A DNA stretch of 64,000 nt from Streptomyces sp. NBC_01549 (GTDB lineage: Bacteria > Actinomycetota > Actinomycetes > Streptomycetales > Streptomycetaceae). Made by a program: the position numbers and the translations under genes. The notes under the pieces are model-generated. The model made no database searches. It was not told where the DNA came from and saw only the letters and a program-made list of their open reading frames with translations. Shown here in pieces: positions 36,577 through 44,951 of the stretch (the stretch's first letter is position 1; every line of letters begins with the position of its first letter). The stretch covers positions 5,017,001 to 5,081,000 of the forward strand of contig NZ_JAPEPW010000001.1 of assembly GCF_026339955.1 (NCBI RefSeq). Direction: 5' to 3'.

Positions 36577-37434
36577 GTGCCCCGTCTGTCTGAAGTCATC
36601 GCCGCGCTCGACACCCTCTGGCCCCCCGAGAGGGCCGAGGGATGGGACGCGGTCGGCACCGTGTGCGGCGACCCCGACCAGGAGATCACCCGCGTTCTGT
36701 TCGCCGTCGACCCCGTCCGGGACATCGTCGACGAAGCGGTGAAGCTGGGCGCGAACCTGCTGGTCACCCACCATCCGCTCTATCTGCGCGGGACGACGAC
36801 GGTCGCGGCCGACACCTTCAAGGGCCGGGTCGTGCACACCCTCATCAAGAACGACATCGCGCTGCACGTCGCCCACACCAACGCCGACCGCGCCGACCCG
36901 GGGGTCAGTGACGCCCTCGCCGGGGCGCTCGACCTGCGGGTCGTACGGCCGCTCGTGCCGGACCCCACCGACCCCGAGGGCCGCCGTGGCCTCGGCCGCG
37001 TCTGTGAGCTGGATCACCCGCTGACCGTCCGTGAGCTCGCCGCGCGCGCCGCCGGGCGACTGCCCGCCACCGCGCAGGGCATCCGCGTCGCCGGTGACCC
37101 CGAGGCGGTCGTACGGACCGTCGCGGTCAGCGGCGGCTCCGGCGACAGCCTCTTCGACGACGTGCGTGCCGCCGGCGTCGACGCCTTCCTCACCGCGGAC
37201 CTGCGCCACCACCCGGCCTCGGAGGCCCGCGCCCACAGTCCTCTCGCGCTGCTCGACGCGGCGCACTGGGCCACCGAGTGGCCCTGGTGCGAGCTGGCCG
37301 CCGCCCAGCTCGACGAGATCTCCGACCGCAAGGGATGGGGCCTGCGGGTCCACGTCTCCAAGACGGTCACCGACCCCTGGACCGCCCACGCGGCGTCCAC
37401 CGAAACACCTAACGCAATGGGAGCCCCCAACTGA
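36577..37434 (+). CDS. Nif3-like dinuclear metal center protein (285 aa)
   Basis: This is a widely conserved NIF3/YbgI fold with a hexameric toroid and two metals. Metal ligands are visible in LLVTHHPLYLRG (His-His), HVAHTNADRAD (His, Asp) and the C-terminal HHPASEARAHS region. The biochemical role is unsettled. A GTG start at 36577 gives the conserved MPRLSEVIAALD. The stop lies one base inside the next start, so the downstream zinc-ribbon gene is translationally coupled. Confidence 0.92.
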   Translation: MPRLSEVIAALDTLWPPERAEGWDAVGTVCGDPDQEITRVLFAVDPVRDIVDEAVKLGANLLVTHHPLYLRGTTTVAADTFKGRVVHTLIKNDIALHVAHTNADRADPGVSDALAGALDLRVVRPLVPDPTDPEGRRGLGRVCELDHPLTVRELAARAAGRLPATAQGIRVAGDPEAVVRTVAVSGGSGDSLFDDVRAAGVDAFLTADLRHHPASEARAHSPLALLDAAHWATEWPWCELAAAQLDEISDRKGWGLRVHVSKTVTDPWTAHAASTETPNAMGAPN

Positions 37435-38174
37435 ACGCCGCGCCTGCCGACCAGATCCGACTTCTCGACGTCCAGGCCCTCGACGTACGCCTGCAGCAGC
37501 TCGCGCACAAGCGGAGGTCCCTTCCCGAGCACGCCGAGATCGAGTCGCTGAACAAGGACCTCACGCAGCTGCGCGACCTGCTCGTCGCCGCGCAGACCGA
37601 GGAGAGCGACTGCGCCCGCGAGCAGACCAAGGCCGAGCAGGACGTGGACCAGGTGCGCCAGCGCGCCACCCGCGACCAGCAGCGCCTGGACTCCGGTGCC
37701 GTCACCTCCCCCAAGGACCTGGAGAACCTCCAGCGCGAGATCACCTCCCTCGCCAAGCGGCAGGGCGACCTGGAGGACGTCGTCCTCGAGGTCATGGAGC
37801 GCCGCGAGTCCGCGCAGGAGCGGGTCGCCGAGCTGACCGAGCGAACCTCCTCCGTGCAGTCGAAGATCGACGACGCGACCGCCCGCCGGGACGCAGCCTT
37901 CGAGTCCCTCGACGGCGAAGCGGCCACGGCGACCAAGGAGCGCGCGGTCATCGCGGCCTCCGTCCCCGCCGACCTGCTGAAGCTCTACGACAAGCTGCGC
38001 GAGCAGCAGGGCGGTGTCGGCGCCGCGCGGCTCTACCAGCGCCGTTGCGAGGGCTGCCGCCTGGAGCTCAACATCACCGAGGTCAACGACGTGAAGGCGG
38101 CCTCCCCGGACACCGTGCTGCGCTGCGAGAACTGCCGCCGCATCCTGGTGCGTACGTCCGAGTCCGGCCTGTAA
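37431..38174 (+). CDS. Coiled-coil protein with C4 zinc ribbon, apparent CTG start (247 aa)
   Basis: Residues 1-180 are a long coiled coil (LLDVQALDVRLQQLAHKR ... AELTERTSSVQSKIDDA). The C-terminus has the C4 ribbon RRCEGCRLEL ... LRCENCRRIL. The family is adjacent to Nif3 in most actinobacteria and may act in RNA or ribosome handling, with the role unproven. The conserved N-terminus begins directly at the Nif3 stop. No ATG, GTG or TTG exists in frame between an upstream stop near 37410 and 37644, so CTG at 37431 (CTGA overlap, GGGAG upstream) is the likely start. Confidence 0.85.
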   Translation: MNAAPADQIRLLDVQALDVRLQQLAHKRRSLPEHAEIESLNKDLTQLRDLLVAAQTEESDCAREQTKAEQDVDQVRQRATRDQQRLDSGAVTSPKDLENLQREITSLAKRQGDLEDVVLEVMERRESAQERVAELTERTSSVQSKIDDATARRDAAFESLDGEAATATKERAVIAASVPADLLKLYDKLREQQGGVGAARLYQRRCEGCRLELNITEVNDVKAASPDTVLRCENCRRILVRTSESGL

Positions 38175-38186
38175 GGGGCGCGAAGC

Positions 38187-39392
38187 GTGCGGGAGTTCAT
38201 CGTCGAGGCCGACGGCGGTTCCCGGGGCAACCCGGGACCCGCGGGGTACGGCGCCGTGGTCATCGACGCGGCCACGGGGGAGACGCTGGCGGAGCGTGCC
38301 GAATACATCGGCATCGCCACCAACAACGTCGCCGAGTACCGGGGCCTGGTGGCGGGCCTGCGCGCCGCCCACGAACTGGACCCGGCCGCGCGCGTCCGGG
38401 TCCGTATGGACTCCAAGCTCGTCGTCGAGCAGATGTCCGGCCGCTGGAAGATCAAGCACCCGGACATGAAGCCCCTGGCCGCGGAGGCGGCCCGCGTCTT
38501 CCCGCCGGACCGGATCACCTACGAGTGGATGCCGCGCGAACAGAACAAGCACGCGGACCGACTGGCCAACGAGGCGATGGACGCCGGACGGCGCGGCGAA
38601 CAGTGGTCCCCGTCGGCATCGACGGCGGAACTGCGCGACCAGCCCCCACAGCCCCGCAGCCTGTCGACTCCCGGCGGCGAAGCCGCGAAGGCCGAGGACG
38701 ACGCGCGGGCCGCGCACAACGTGGCCACGCCGGCACCGTCGACCGGCTGGGGCGCGGCCCCCGACATGGGCGCCCCCACCACCTTCGTCCTGCTGCGCCA
38801 CGGCGAGACCCTGCTCACCCCCCAGAAGCGCTTCTCCGGCAGTGGCGGCACCGACCCGTCACTCTCGGAGGTGGGCCGGGAGCAGGCCGAGCGCGTCGCC
38901 GCCGCGCTGGCCGCGCGCGGCACCGTCGAGGCGATCGTGGCGTCGCCACTCACCCGTACCCGCCAGACCGCCGCCGCCGTAGCCACCCGCCTGGGACTGG
39001 ACGTCGTCATCGAGGACGGCCTGCGCGAGACGGACTTCGGTGCCTGGGAGGGCCTCACCTTCGCCGAGGTGCAAGAGCGCCACCCCGACGACCTGAAGAC
39101 CTGGCTCGCCTCCCCGAAGGCCGAACCGACCGGCGGCGGCGAGAGCTTCGCGGCGACCGCCCGCCGTATCGCCACCACCCGCGACAAGCTCGTCGCCTCC
39201 TACGCGGGCCGCACCGTCCTCCTCGTCAGCCACGTCACCCCGATCAAGAGCCTCGTACGGCTCGCGATCGGCGCCCCGCCGGAGTCCCTGTACCGGATGG
39301 AGCTGTCCGCGGCCTCCCTGTCGGCGGTGGCGTACTACGCGGACGGCAACGCCAGCCTGCGCCTCTTCAACGACACCTCTCACCTGCGCTGA
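38187..39392 (+). CDS. Bifunctional RNase HI / acid phosphatase (401 aa)
   Basis: The N-terminal RNase H domain (residues 1-140) has the acidic residues in VEADGGSRGNPGPAGYG, NNVAEYRGL, VRMDSKLVVEQM and HADRLANEAMD. It degrades RNA in RNA:DNA hybrids. A disordered linker to about 190 is followed by a histidine-phosphatase domain with FVLLRHGETLLTPQKRFSG and the second His in LLVSHVTPIK. This fusion is typical of actinobacteria and has been linked to cobalamin phosphate removal in mycobacteria (Rv2228c type). GTG at 38187 is 13 bp past the zinc-ribbon gene. Confidence 0.93.
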   Translation: MREFIVEADGGSRGNPGPAGYGAVVIDAATGETLAERAEYIGIATNNVAEYRGLVAGLRAAHELDPAARVRVRMDSKLVVEQMSGRWKIKHPDMKPLAAEAARVFPPDRITYEWMPREQNKHADRLANEAMDAGRRGEQWSPSASTAELRDQPPQPRSLSTPGGEAAKAEDDARAAHNVATPAPSTGWGAAPDMGAPTTFVLLRHGETLLTPQKRFSGSGGTDPSLSEVGREQAERVAAALAARGTVEAIVASPLTRTRQTAAAVATRLGLDVVIEDGLRETDFGAWEGLTFAEVQERHPDDLKTWLASPKAEPTGGGESFAATARRIATTRDKLVASYAGRTVLLVSHVTPIKSLVRLAIGAPPESLYRMELSAASLSAVAYYADGNASLRLFNDTSHLR

Positions 39393-39420
39393 GCGGCACG
39401 GGTCCGCGAGGGTACGACGG

Positions 39421-39460
39421 TCCTGCCGTCATCCGCGCGAGTCCTGCCGTCATCCGTGCG
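39421..39460. repeat. 21-bp direct duplication spanning the aldolase stop codon
   Basis: TCCTGCCGTCATCCGCGCG (39421-39439) and TCCTGCCGTCATCCGTGCG (39442-39460) differ at one base. The right copy contains the leftward TGA of the aldolase gene (39450-39452); the left copy repeats it outside the gene. Confidence 0.85.
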
Positions 39461-40100
39461 GCCTGAGCGCGGCCGCCTCGCGGGCCAGGCTCTCCACGCG
39501 CCCCCAGTCCTTCGCCGCGATCGCGTCCTCGGGAAGCATCCATGTCCCGCCCACGCACCCGACGTTGGGGAGGGCGAGGTAGTCCGGTGCGTAGGTGGGG
39601 CCGATGCCGCCGGTCGGGCAGAACCGGGCCTGCGGCAGCGGTCCGGCGAGCGACCTGAGGTACGCCGTGCCGCCCGCCGCCTGCGCCGGGAAGAACTTCA
39701 TCTCCCGCACCCCGCGCTCCAGCAGCGCCACCACCTCCGACGTCGTGGAGACCCCCGGCAGGAACGGCACCCCGGACGCCTTCATGGCGTCGAGGAGTAT
39801 GTCGGTCCAGCCGGGACTGACCAGGAAGCGGGCGCCCGCGGCCACGCACTCCGTCACCTGCGCCGGTGTGATGATGGTGCCCGCGCCGACCACCGCGTCC
39901 GGCACCCCGTCCGCGATCGCCCGGATGGCGTCGAGCGCGCACGGCGTCCGCAGGGTCACCTCTATCGCGGGCAGCCCGCCCGCGACGAGCGCCCTGGCCA
40001 GGGGTACGGCGTCCTCGGCCTCGTTCACCACGACGACGGGGACCACGGGGGCGAGATCCAGCACGGAGGCGGCCGGAACGGAGGGCAGCGGTGAGCTCAT
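39450..40100 (-). CDS. eda: KHG/KDPG aldolase (216 aa)
   Basis: This enzyme cleaves 2-keto-3-deoxy-6-phosphogluconate to pyruvate and glyceraldehyde 3-phosphate in the Entner-Doudoroff and hexuronate routes. Motifs are visible: VPVVVVNEAEDAVPLARAL, the Glu in IEVTLRTP, VGAGTIIT, the Schiff-base Lys in EMKFFPAQAAGG and FCPTGGIGP. The length is normal. ATG at 40100. A palindromic operator candidate lies at 40127-40150 just upstream. Confidence 0.93.
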   Translation of the reverse strand: MSSPLPSVPAASVLDLAPVVPVVVVNEAEDAVPLARALVAGGLPAIEVTLRTPCALDAIRAIADGVPDAVVGAGTIITPAQVTECVAAGARFLVSPGWTDILLDAMKASGVPFLPGVSTTSEVVALLERGVREMKFFPAQAAGGTAYLRSLAGPLPQARFCPTGGIGPTYAPDYLALPNVGCVGGTWMLPEDAIAAKDWGRVESLAREAAALRPHG

Positions 40101-40126
40101 GGCCTCATCGTGCCCTCGTCATTCAC

Positions 40127-40150
40127 CATGCGCAAAGGGTGTTGCGCATG
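40127..40150. promoter_or_regulatory. Inverted repeat upstream of eda
   Basis: CATGCGCAA (40127-40135) and TTGCGCATG (40142-40150) are perfect 9-bp arms with a 6-bp spacer. The overlapping TGTTGC...GCAACA forms a second dyad. The place, 27 bp before the aldolase start, suits an IclR- or GntR-type regulator. Confidence 0.55.
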
Positions 40151-40195
40151 CTGCAACAGCTGCGCCGGATTGCCCTGTACGGCTGCTCGGCTGCT

Positions 40196-40978
40196 CTAGT
40201 GCACCTCGTCCACCAGCACGTCCAGCGCCCAGGCCGTCCCCGCCCGCGCGGGGGCCTGCACCTCCACCTCGTACCCGAGGTCCCGCAACGCCTCCACCAG
40301 CTCCGCCGAATCCGCGGGAGCCGCGCCCGCCGCCAGCAGACTCCGTACGATCCGTCCCTTCGTCGCCTTGTTGAAGTGGCTGACCACCTTCCGGGTGGGC
40401 GCGTGCAGCACCCGGACCGTCGCCGTCCGCCCGGCGACCTCGCCCTTCGGCTTCCACGCACCCGTGTACGCCGAGGACCGCAGATCGAGCACCAGCCCGT
40501 CGCCGGCCGCCTCGGGGAGCGCGGCGGCCATCGGCGTACGCCAGTGCGCGCCCAGCGCCCCGAGCCCCGGCAGCCTCACTCCCATCGAGCAGCGGTACGA
40601 CGGGATCCGGTCCGTCACCCGGACCGCGCCCCACAACCCGGAGAAGACGAGCAGCGAGCGGCCCGCGCGCCGCTTGGCCGCCGTGTCCAGCGAGCCCAGG
40701 TCCAGGGCGTCGTACAGCACCCCCGTGTAGATCTCCCCGGCCGGGCGCGCGCCCGCGCTGCGCAGCTCCGTGTTCTTGGCGATCTCGCCGCGCAGGCCCT
40801 CGCTCAGCCCGAGCACCTCGCGAGCCTTGTCCTCGTCGCCCGCACACAGCTCGACCAGCTCGTCGAGGACCGCCTGACGCGCCTCGGTGAGCCCGGCCAG
40901 GGACAGCGACTCCAGCTTCAGCGCGGTTCCCCGGCCGGAGGACGCCTTGCCCTCGGAGGGCGGCAGCAGCACGAGCAC
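40196..40978 (-). CDS. yaaA: Peroxide stress protein YaaA / DUF328 (260 aa)
   Basis: YaaA proteins limit intracellular iron and damage under hydrogen peroxide. The family signatures are clear: LVLLPPSEGKA at the N-terminus, YTGVLYDALDL, LLVFSGLWGAVR, YRCSMGVRLPGLG and SHFNKATKGRIVR. The length is standard. GTG start at 40978. It is separate from eda by 95 bp that holds the operator-like dyad. Confidence 0.92.
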   Translation of the reverse strand: MLVLLPPSEGKASSGRGTALKLESLSLAGLTEARQAVLDELVELCAGDEDKAREVLGLSEGLRGEIAKNTELRSAGARPAGEIYTGVLYDALDLGSLDTAAKRRAGRSLLVFSGLWGAVRVTDRIPSYRCSMGVRLPGLGALGAHWRTPMAAALPEAAGDGLVLDLRSSAYTGAWKPKGEVAGRTATVRVLHAPTRKVVSHFNKATKGRIVRSLLAAGAAPADSAELVEALRDLGYEVEVQAPARAGTAWALDVLVDEVH

Positions 40979-41088
40979 GGTGGTGTTCTCCTAACGGTGG
41001 GTGTGGCCCGGCGCCAGCCTAAGGGGTCCTCCCGGGCGTCGAACGCGCTCGGGGTGCCGCCCGAAGGCCCGCGACCTACGCTCGACGC

Positions 41089-42525
41089 ATGCCGTGCCGC
41101 CACATCCGCGCCACCTGTGTACCGGGGGCTCCCCTGCAGGCCGCCCTGTGCGCCCTGCGGACCGAGCTCGGTGTGCCCGCGAGCTTCCCGCCGGGCGTGC
41201 TGGAGGAGGCCGCCCGGCCACCCCGGCTGCCCGCCCACGACGCGACGGACATCCCCTTCTTCACCATCGACCCGCCGACGTCCACCGACCTCGACCAGGC
41301 GATGCACCTGTCCCGCCGCGACAACGGCGGCGGCTACCGCGTCCGGTACGCGATCGCCGACGTCGCCGCCTTCGTCGCCCCCGGCGGCGCCCTGGACGCC
41401 GAGGCGCACCGCCGTGTGACGACCCTCTACTTCCCGGACGAGAAGGTCCCGCTCCACCCGACCCGGCTCTCCGAAGGCACCGCCAGCCTCCTCCCCGACC
41501 AGACCTGCCCGGCCGTGCTCTGGACGATCGACCTGGACACCGACGGCCGCACGGAGGCCGTCGGCGTACGCCGGGCCCTCGTCCGCAGCCGCGCCAAGCT
41601 CGACTACGCGCACGTACAGAAGCGGATCGACGACGGCACGGCGGAGGAGCCGATCGCCCTCCTCAAGGACATCGGGACGCTGCGCGAACGCCTGGAGGTG
41701 GAGCGCGGCGGGATCTCCCTCAACGTCCCCGAGCAGGAGATCATCGAGACGAACGGGACGTACGAACTCGTCTACCGCGCCCCGCTCCCCGCCGACGCCT
41801 GGAACGCGCAGATCTCCCTGCTCACCGGGATGGCGGCGGCCGACCTGATGCTCGCCCACGGCACGGGCGTCCTACGCACACTGCCCGCCACCCCCGACGG
41901 CGCGGTCGGCCGCCTCCGCCGCACGGCCAGGGCACTGCACATCGACTGGCCGCACCACGTCTCGTACGCGCAGCTCGTCCGCTCCCTCGACCCGCACCTG
42001 CTGCGCCACGCCGCCTTCCTCCAGGAGTGCACGACGCTGCTGCGCGGCGCGGGCTACACGGTGTTCCGGGGCGGCGCCCTCCCGGACGTCACCTCCCACG
42101 CCGCCGTGGCCGCGCCCTACGCCCACTGCACCGCCCCCCTGCGGCGACTCGTCGACCGGTACGCCTCGGAACTCTGCCTGGCCGCCGCCGCAGACGAACC
42201 ACCCCCCGACTGGGTCCTCACCGCCCTCGACACCCTCCCCAAGGAGATGGCCGAGGGCTCCCGGCGCGCGAGCACCGTGGAACGCGAGTGCGTCGACATC
42301 GTCGAGGCCGCACTGCTGAGGGACCGGGTCGGGGACATCTTCGACGGCTGTGTGGTGGACGTGGAGGAGCGCCAACCCACCGTGGGAACCGTCCAGTTGG
42401 AGTCCCCGGCGGTCGTGGCCCGGCTCGCGGGCGGCACGGCCAGGCTGCCGCTGGGGGAGCGGTTGCGGGTACGGCTCACCCAGGCCGACCCGGGTGCGGC
42501 GAAGGTGCGGTTCGCGCCTGCGTGA
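41089..42525 (+). CDS. RNB-domain exoribonuclease (478 aa)
   Basis: This is an RNase II/R-family 3'-5' exonuclease. The RNB catalytic cluster of acidic residues lies in FFTIDPPTSTDLDQAMHL (about residues 62-79). VRYAIADVAAFV, PTRLSEGTASLLPDQT and YAHCTAPLRRLVDRYASEL are also diagnostic. It lacks the N-terminal cold-shock domains of full RNase R, so it is a short RNB form common in actinobacteria. ATG at 41089. Confidence 0.9.
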   Translation: MPCRHIRATCVPGAPLQAALCALRTELGVPASFPPGVLEEAARPPRLPAHDATDIPFFTIDPPTSTDLDQAMHLSRRDNGGGYRVRYAIADVAAFVAPGGALDAEAHRRVTTLYFPDEKVPLHPTRLSEGTASLLPDQTCPAVLWTIDLDTDGRTEAVGVRRALVRSRAKLDYAHVQKRIDDGTAEEPIALLKDIGTLRERLEVERGGISLNVPEQEIIETNGTYELVYRAPLPADAWNAQISLLTGMAAADLMLAHGTGVLRTLPATPDGAVGRLRRTARALHIDWPHHVSYAQLVRSLDPHLLRHAAFLQECTTLLRGAGYTVFRGGALPDVTSHAAVAAPYAHCTAPLRRLVDRYASELCLAAAADEPPPDWVLTALDTLPKEMAEGSRRASTVERECVDIVEAALLRDRVGDIFDGCVVDVEERQPTVGTVQLESPAVVARLAGGTARLPLGERLRVRLTQADPGAAKVRFAPA

Positions 42526-42728
42526 GAGCCCGCACGAGTTCGGCGGAGTCATCCGCGTGCAGCCGTACGAGACGCAGTCGGCGTTCCCGGCCCAGGAAGG
42601 TGAAGTGCGGTACAGAGGTAGCCAGTTCGCGTTGACGTTGCGGCAAGGTCAAGCGGCGAGATCCTTGCCGGCATGGAAACGCGGGCCGCCGGCGTTGCAC
42701 CTCTGACGAGACGACCGGGGAGGCGGCC

Positions 42729-43559
42729 ATGGGGGCACGACGTGAAGAGGCCCGTTGGACCCGGGCCACCCTCGGCCGCGGCGGCCGGCCCGTCGACCTG
42801 CTGACCGCCCGCTTCGACCGGCACCGCTACGCACCGCACGCCCACGAAGAGTTCACCATCGGGGTCTGCGTGGGCGGCTCCGAGATCATCGACTACCGGG
42901 GCGGCCGCATCCACACCGCCCCCGGCTCGATCGTCGTCCTGGCTCCGGGCGAGATGCACACCGGCGGTCCGGCCGCTTCCGACGGTTACGCCTACCGGGC
43001 CCTGTACGCCGAGCCCTCCCTCCTCACCGAGGGCGTTCTGGGCAGCCCCCCGCATTTCCGGGACCCCGTCCTCGACGACCCCGAACTGGCCGCGGCCCTG
43101 CGCATCACCCCCACCGACCTGAGCATCTGCCCCGACCCCCTGGAGGCCGAGTCCCGCCTCCCCTGGCTGCTGGCCGCCCTCGCCCGCCGCCACTCCACGG
43201 CCCGCCCGGCGTGCGACACGGTCCCGGGAGCGGCCCACATAGCCCACGCCGTACGTGACCGCCTCGCCGACGAACTCCAGGCACCCCCGTCACTCGCCTC
43301 CCTCGCCATCGACCTGGGCCTCTCCCGCTACCAGCTCCTGCGCGCGTTCCGTACGACGATGGGGATACCGCCGTACGCCTGGCTGGCCCAGTACCGGGTG
43401 AACCGGGCTCGCGCCTTGCTGGAGAGCGGCCTGCGCCCCGCCGAGGTCGCCCCGCTCGTGGGCTTCGCGGACCAGGCGCACCTGACGCGCTGGTTCCGCA
43501 GAGTGCTGGGGGTGACCCCGGCGGCGTACCGCAACAGCGTTCAAGACGGCGGACGCTGA
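42729..43559 (+). CDS. AraC-family regulator (276 aa)
   Basis: An N-terminal cupin-type sensing domain (YAPHAHEEFTIGVCVGGSE, APGEMHTGG) is followed by two helix-turn-helices at about 170-265 (SLASLAIDLGLSRYQLLRAF, AEVAPLVGFADQAHLTRWF, VTPAAYRNS). ATG at 42729 follows GGGAGG. The EamA exporter gene begins 19 bp downstream and is its likely target. The 200-bp gap upstream shows no clear operator. Confidence 0.9.
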   Translation: MGARREEARWTRATLGRGGRPVDLLTARFDRHRYAPHAHEEFTIGVCVGGSEIIDYRGGRIHTAPGSIVVLAPGEMHTGGPAASDGYAYRALYAEPSLLTEGVLGSPPHFRDPVLDDPELAAALRITPTDLSICPDPLEAESRLPWLLAALARRHSTARPACDTVPGAAHIAHAVRDRLADELQAPPSLASLAIDLGLSRYQLLRAFRTTMGIPPYAWLAQYRVNRARALLESGLRPAEVAPLVGFADQAHLTRWFRRVLGVTPAAYRNSVQDGGR

Positions 43560-43578
43560 CGCCGCCGAGACTGCCCCC

Positions 43579-44574
43579 ATGACTGCACGCGGCTGGTTCC
43601 TGTTCTCCCTGATGGGAGTGGTCTGGGGCATCCCCTACCTGATGATCAAAGTGGCGGTGGACGGCGTGTCCCCGTCGATGGTGGTGTTCACACGCTGCGC
43701 GGTGGGCGCCGCGCTGCTGCTCCCCTTCGCGATCCGCCAAGGGGGCCTCGCCGGCTTCGCCCGGACCGTGCGAACCCACTGGCGCCCCATGCTGGCCTTC
43801 GCGTGCATCGAGATCATGGTCCCGTGGTGGACCCTCACGGACGCCGAGCGCCACCTCTCCAGCTCCACGGCGGGCCTGCTGATCGCGGGCGTACCGATCG
43901 TCGGCGTGGCCGCCGCCCGCCTCTTCGGCGACACGGAACGCCTCGGCGCCCGCAGGATGACCGGCCTGGCCCTCGGCCTGTCCGGCGTCGCGGTCCTCAC
44001 CGTCCCGCACCTGACCGGCGGCGACGCCCGCTCGCTCGCCGAGGTGCTGCTGACGGTGGTCGGCTACGCGACCGCCCCGGTCATAGCCGCCCGCCACCTC
44101 AAGGACGTCCCGTCACTCCACCTCACGGCCCCCTGCCTGACCCTGGCAGCCCTGGTCTACGCCCCCGCGGCAGCCGCCACCTGGCCTTCCTCAACCCCCT
44201 CCGCCCAGGTCCTCGCCTCCCTCGCCGGCCTCGGCGTCATCTGCACCGCGGTCGCCTTCGTGGCCTTCCTGGAACTGATCAAGGAGGCGGGCCCGACACG
44301 GGCAACGGTGATCACGTACGTCAACCCGGCCGTCGCCGTCGCCGCCGGAGCCCTCTTCCTCGACGAACGCCTGACCCCCGGCACCGTCGCGGCCTTCGCC
44401 CTCATCCTCGCCGGCTCGGTCCTGGCGACGGCGACGGCGACGACCGGACCAAGGCGCACCCCACGCCCGGTACCATGGTCCACACGGCAGACGAGCCGGG
44501 CGGACGGCCGCGTGGAGGTCCTTGCGGACCTTCCCGAGGAACGTCCGGGCTCCACAGGGCAAGGTGGTGGCTAA
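43579..44574 (+). CDS. EamA/DMT-family exporter whose 3' end lies inside rnpB (331 aa)
   Basis: Ten hydrophobic helices in two EamA repeats are visible from WFLFSLMGVVWGIPYLMIKV to FALILAGSVLATATATTG (about residue 290). These transporters move amino acids or other small metabolites. The final 30 codons (ADGRVEVLADLPEERPGS ...) are encoded by the 5' part of the RNase P RNA gene and look like accidental coding, so the functional protein ends before them. It probably forms an operon with the AraC gene. Confidence 0.85.
   Translation: MTARGWFLFSLMGVVWGIPYLMIKVAVDGVSPSMVVFTRCAVGAALLLPFAIRQGGLAGFARTVRTHWRPMLAFACIEIMVPWWTLTDAERHLSSSTAGLLIAGVPIVGVAAARLFGDTERLGARRMTGLALGLSGVAVLTVPHLTGGDARSLAEVLLTVVGYATAPVIAARHLKDVPSLHLTAPCLTLAALVYAPAAAATWPSSTPSAQVLASLAGLGVICTAVAFVAFLELIKEAGPTRATVITYVNPAVAVAAGALFLDERLTPGTVAAFALILAGSVLATATATTGPRRTPRPVPWSTRQTSRADGRVEVLADLPEERPGSTGQGGG
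44471..44476 (+). promoter_or_regulatory. -10 box of rnpB within the EamA gene
   Basis: TACCAT matches TANNNT and lies 10 bp before the predicted RNase P RNA 5' end. It is inside the coding region of the EamA exporter. No good -35 box is visible. Confidence 0.45.
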
Positions 44575-44901
44575 CGGCCACCCGGGGTGACCCGCGGGAC
44601 AGTGCCACAGAAAACAGACCGCCGGGGACCTCGGTCCTCGGTAAGGGTGAAACGGTGGTGTAAGAGACCACCAGCGCCTGAGGTGACTCAGGCGGCTAGG
44701 TAAACCCCACCTGGAGCAAGGTCAAAAGGGGCCGCTTGGTGACAGGCGGCCCTGCGCGGACGTTCGAGGGCTGCCCGCCCGAGTCCGCGGGTAGACCGCA
44801 CGAGACCGGCGGCAACGCCGGTCCTAGATGGATGGCCGTCTCCCCGGCCGCCGCGAGGCAGCCGGGCGACAGAACCCGGCGTATAGCCCGACTCGTCTGC
44901 C
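44486..44901 (+). ncRNA. rnpB: RNase P RNA, class A
   Basis: This is the catalytic RNA that removes tRNA 5' leaders. The ends pair: GGCAGACGAGCCGGG at the 5' side with CCCGACTCGTCTGCC at the 3' side. Universal core elements are present: GAGGAACGTCCGGGCTCCAC (P4 5' strand), AGGGTGAAACGGTGG, AGAGACCACCAGC and ACAGAACCCGGCGTATAG (P4 3' strand region). The length, about 416 nt, is normal for Streptomyces. It overlaps the end of the EamA gene by 89 nt and is followed within 50 bp by the defence island. Confidence 0.96.
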
Positions 44902-44951
44902 GCCAAGGGCCTCTGGCTCGGGTGGTTCCGCGCAGGCTGCTGACATACGGC

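Noticed and set aside
37031..39466. 811-codon frame across Nif3, zinc ribbon and RNase H genes
   Set aside because: It is an Arg/Pro/Gly-rich out-of-frame reading of three recognisable genes.
44486..44574. Extra functional C-terminal domain of the EamA exporter
   Set aside because: This DNA is the conserved 5' part of RNase P RNA. The translated tail has no helix or motif and is best seen as overlap.
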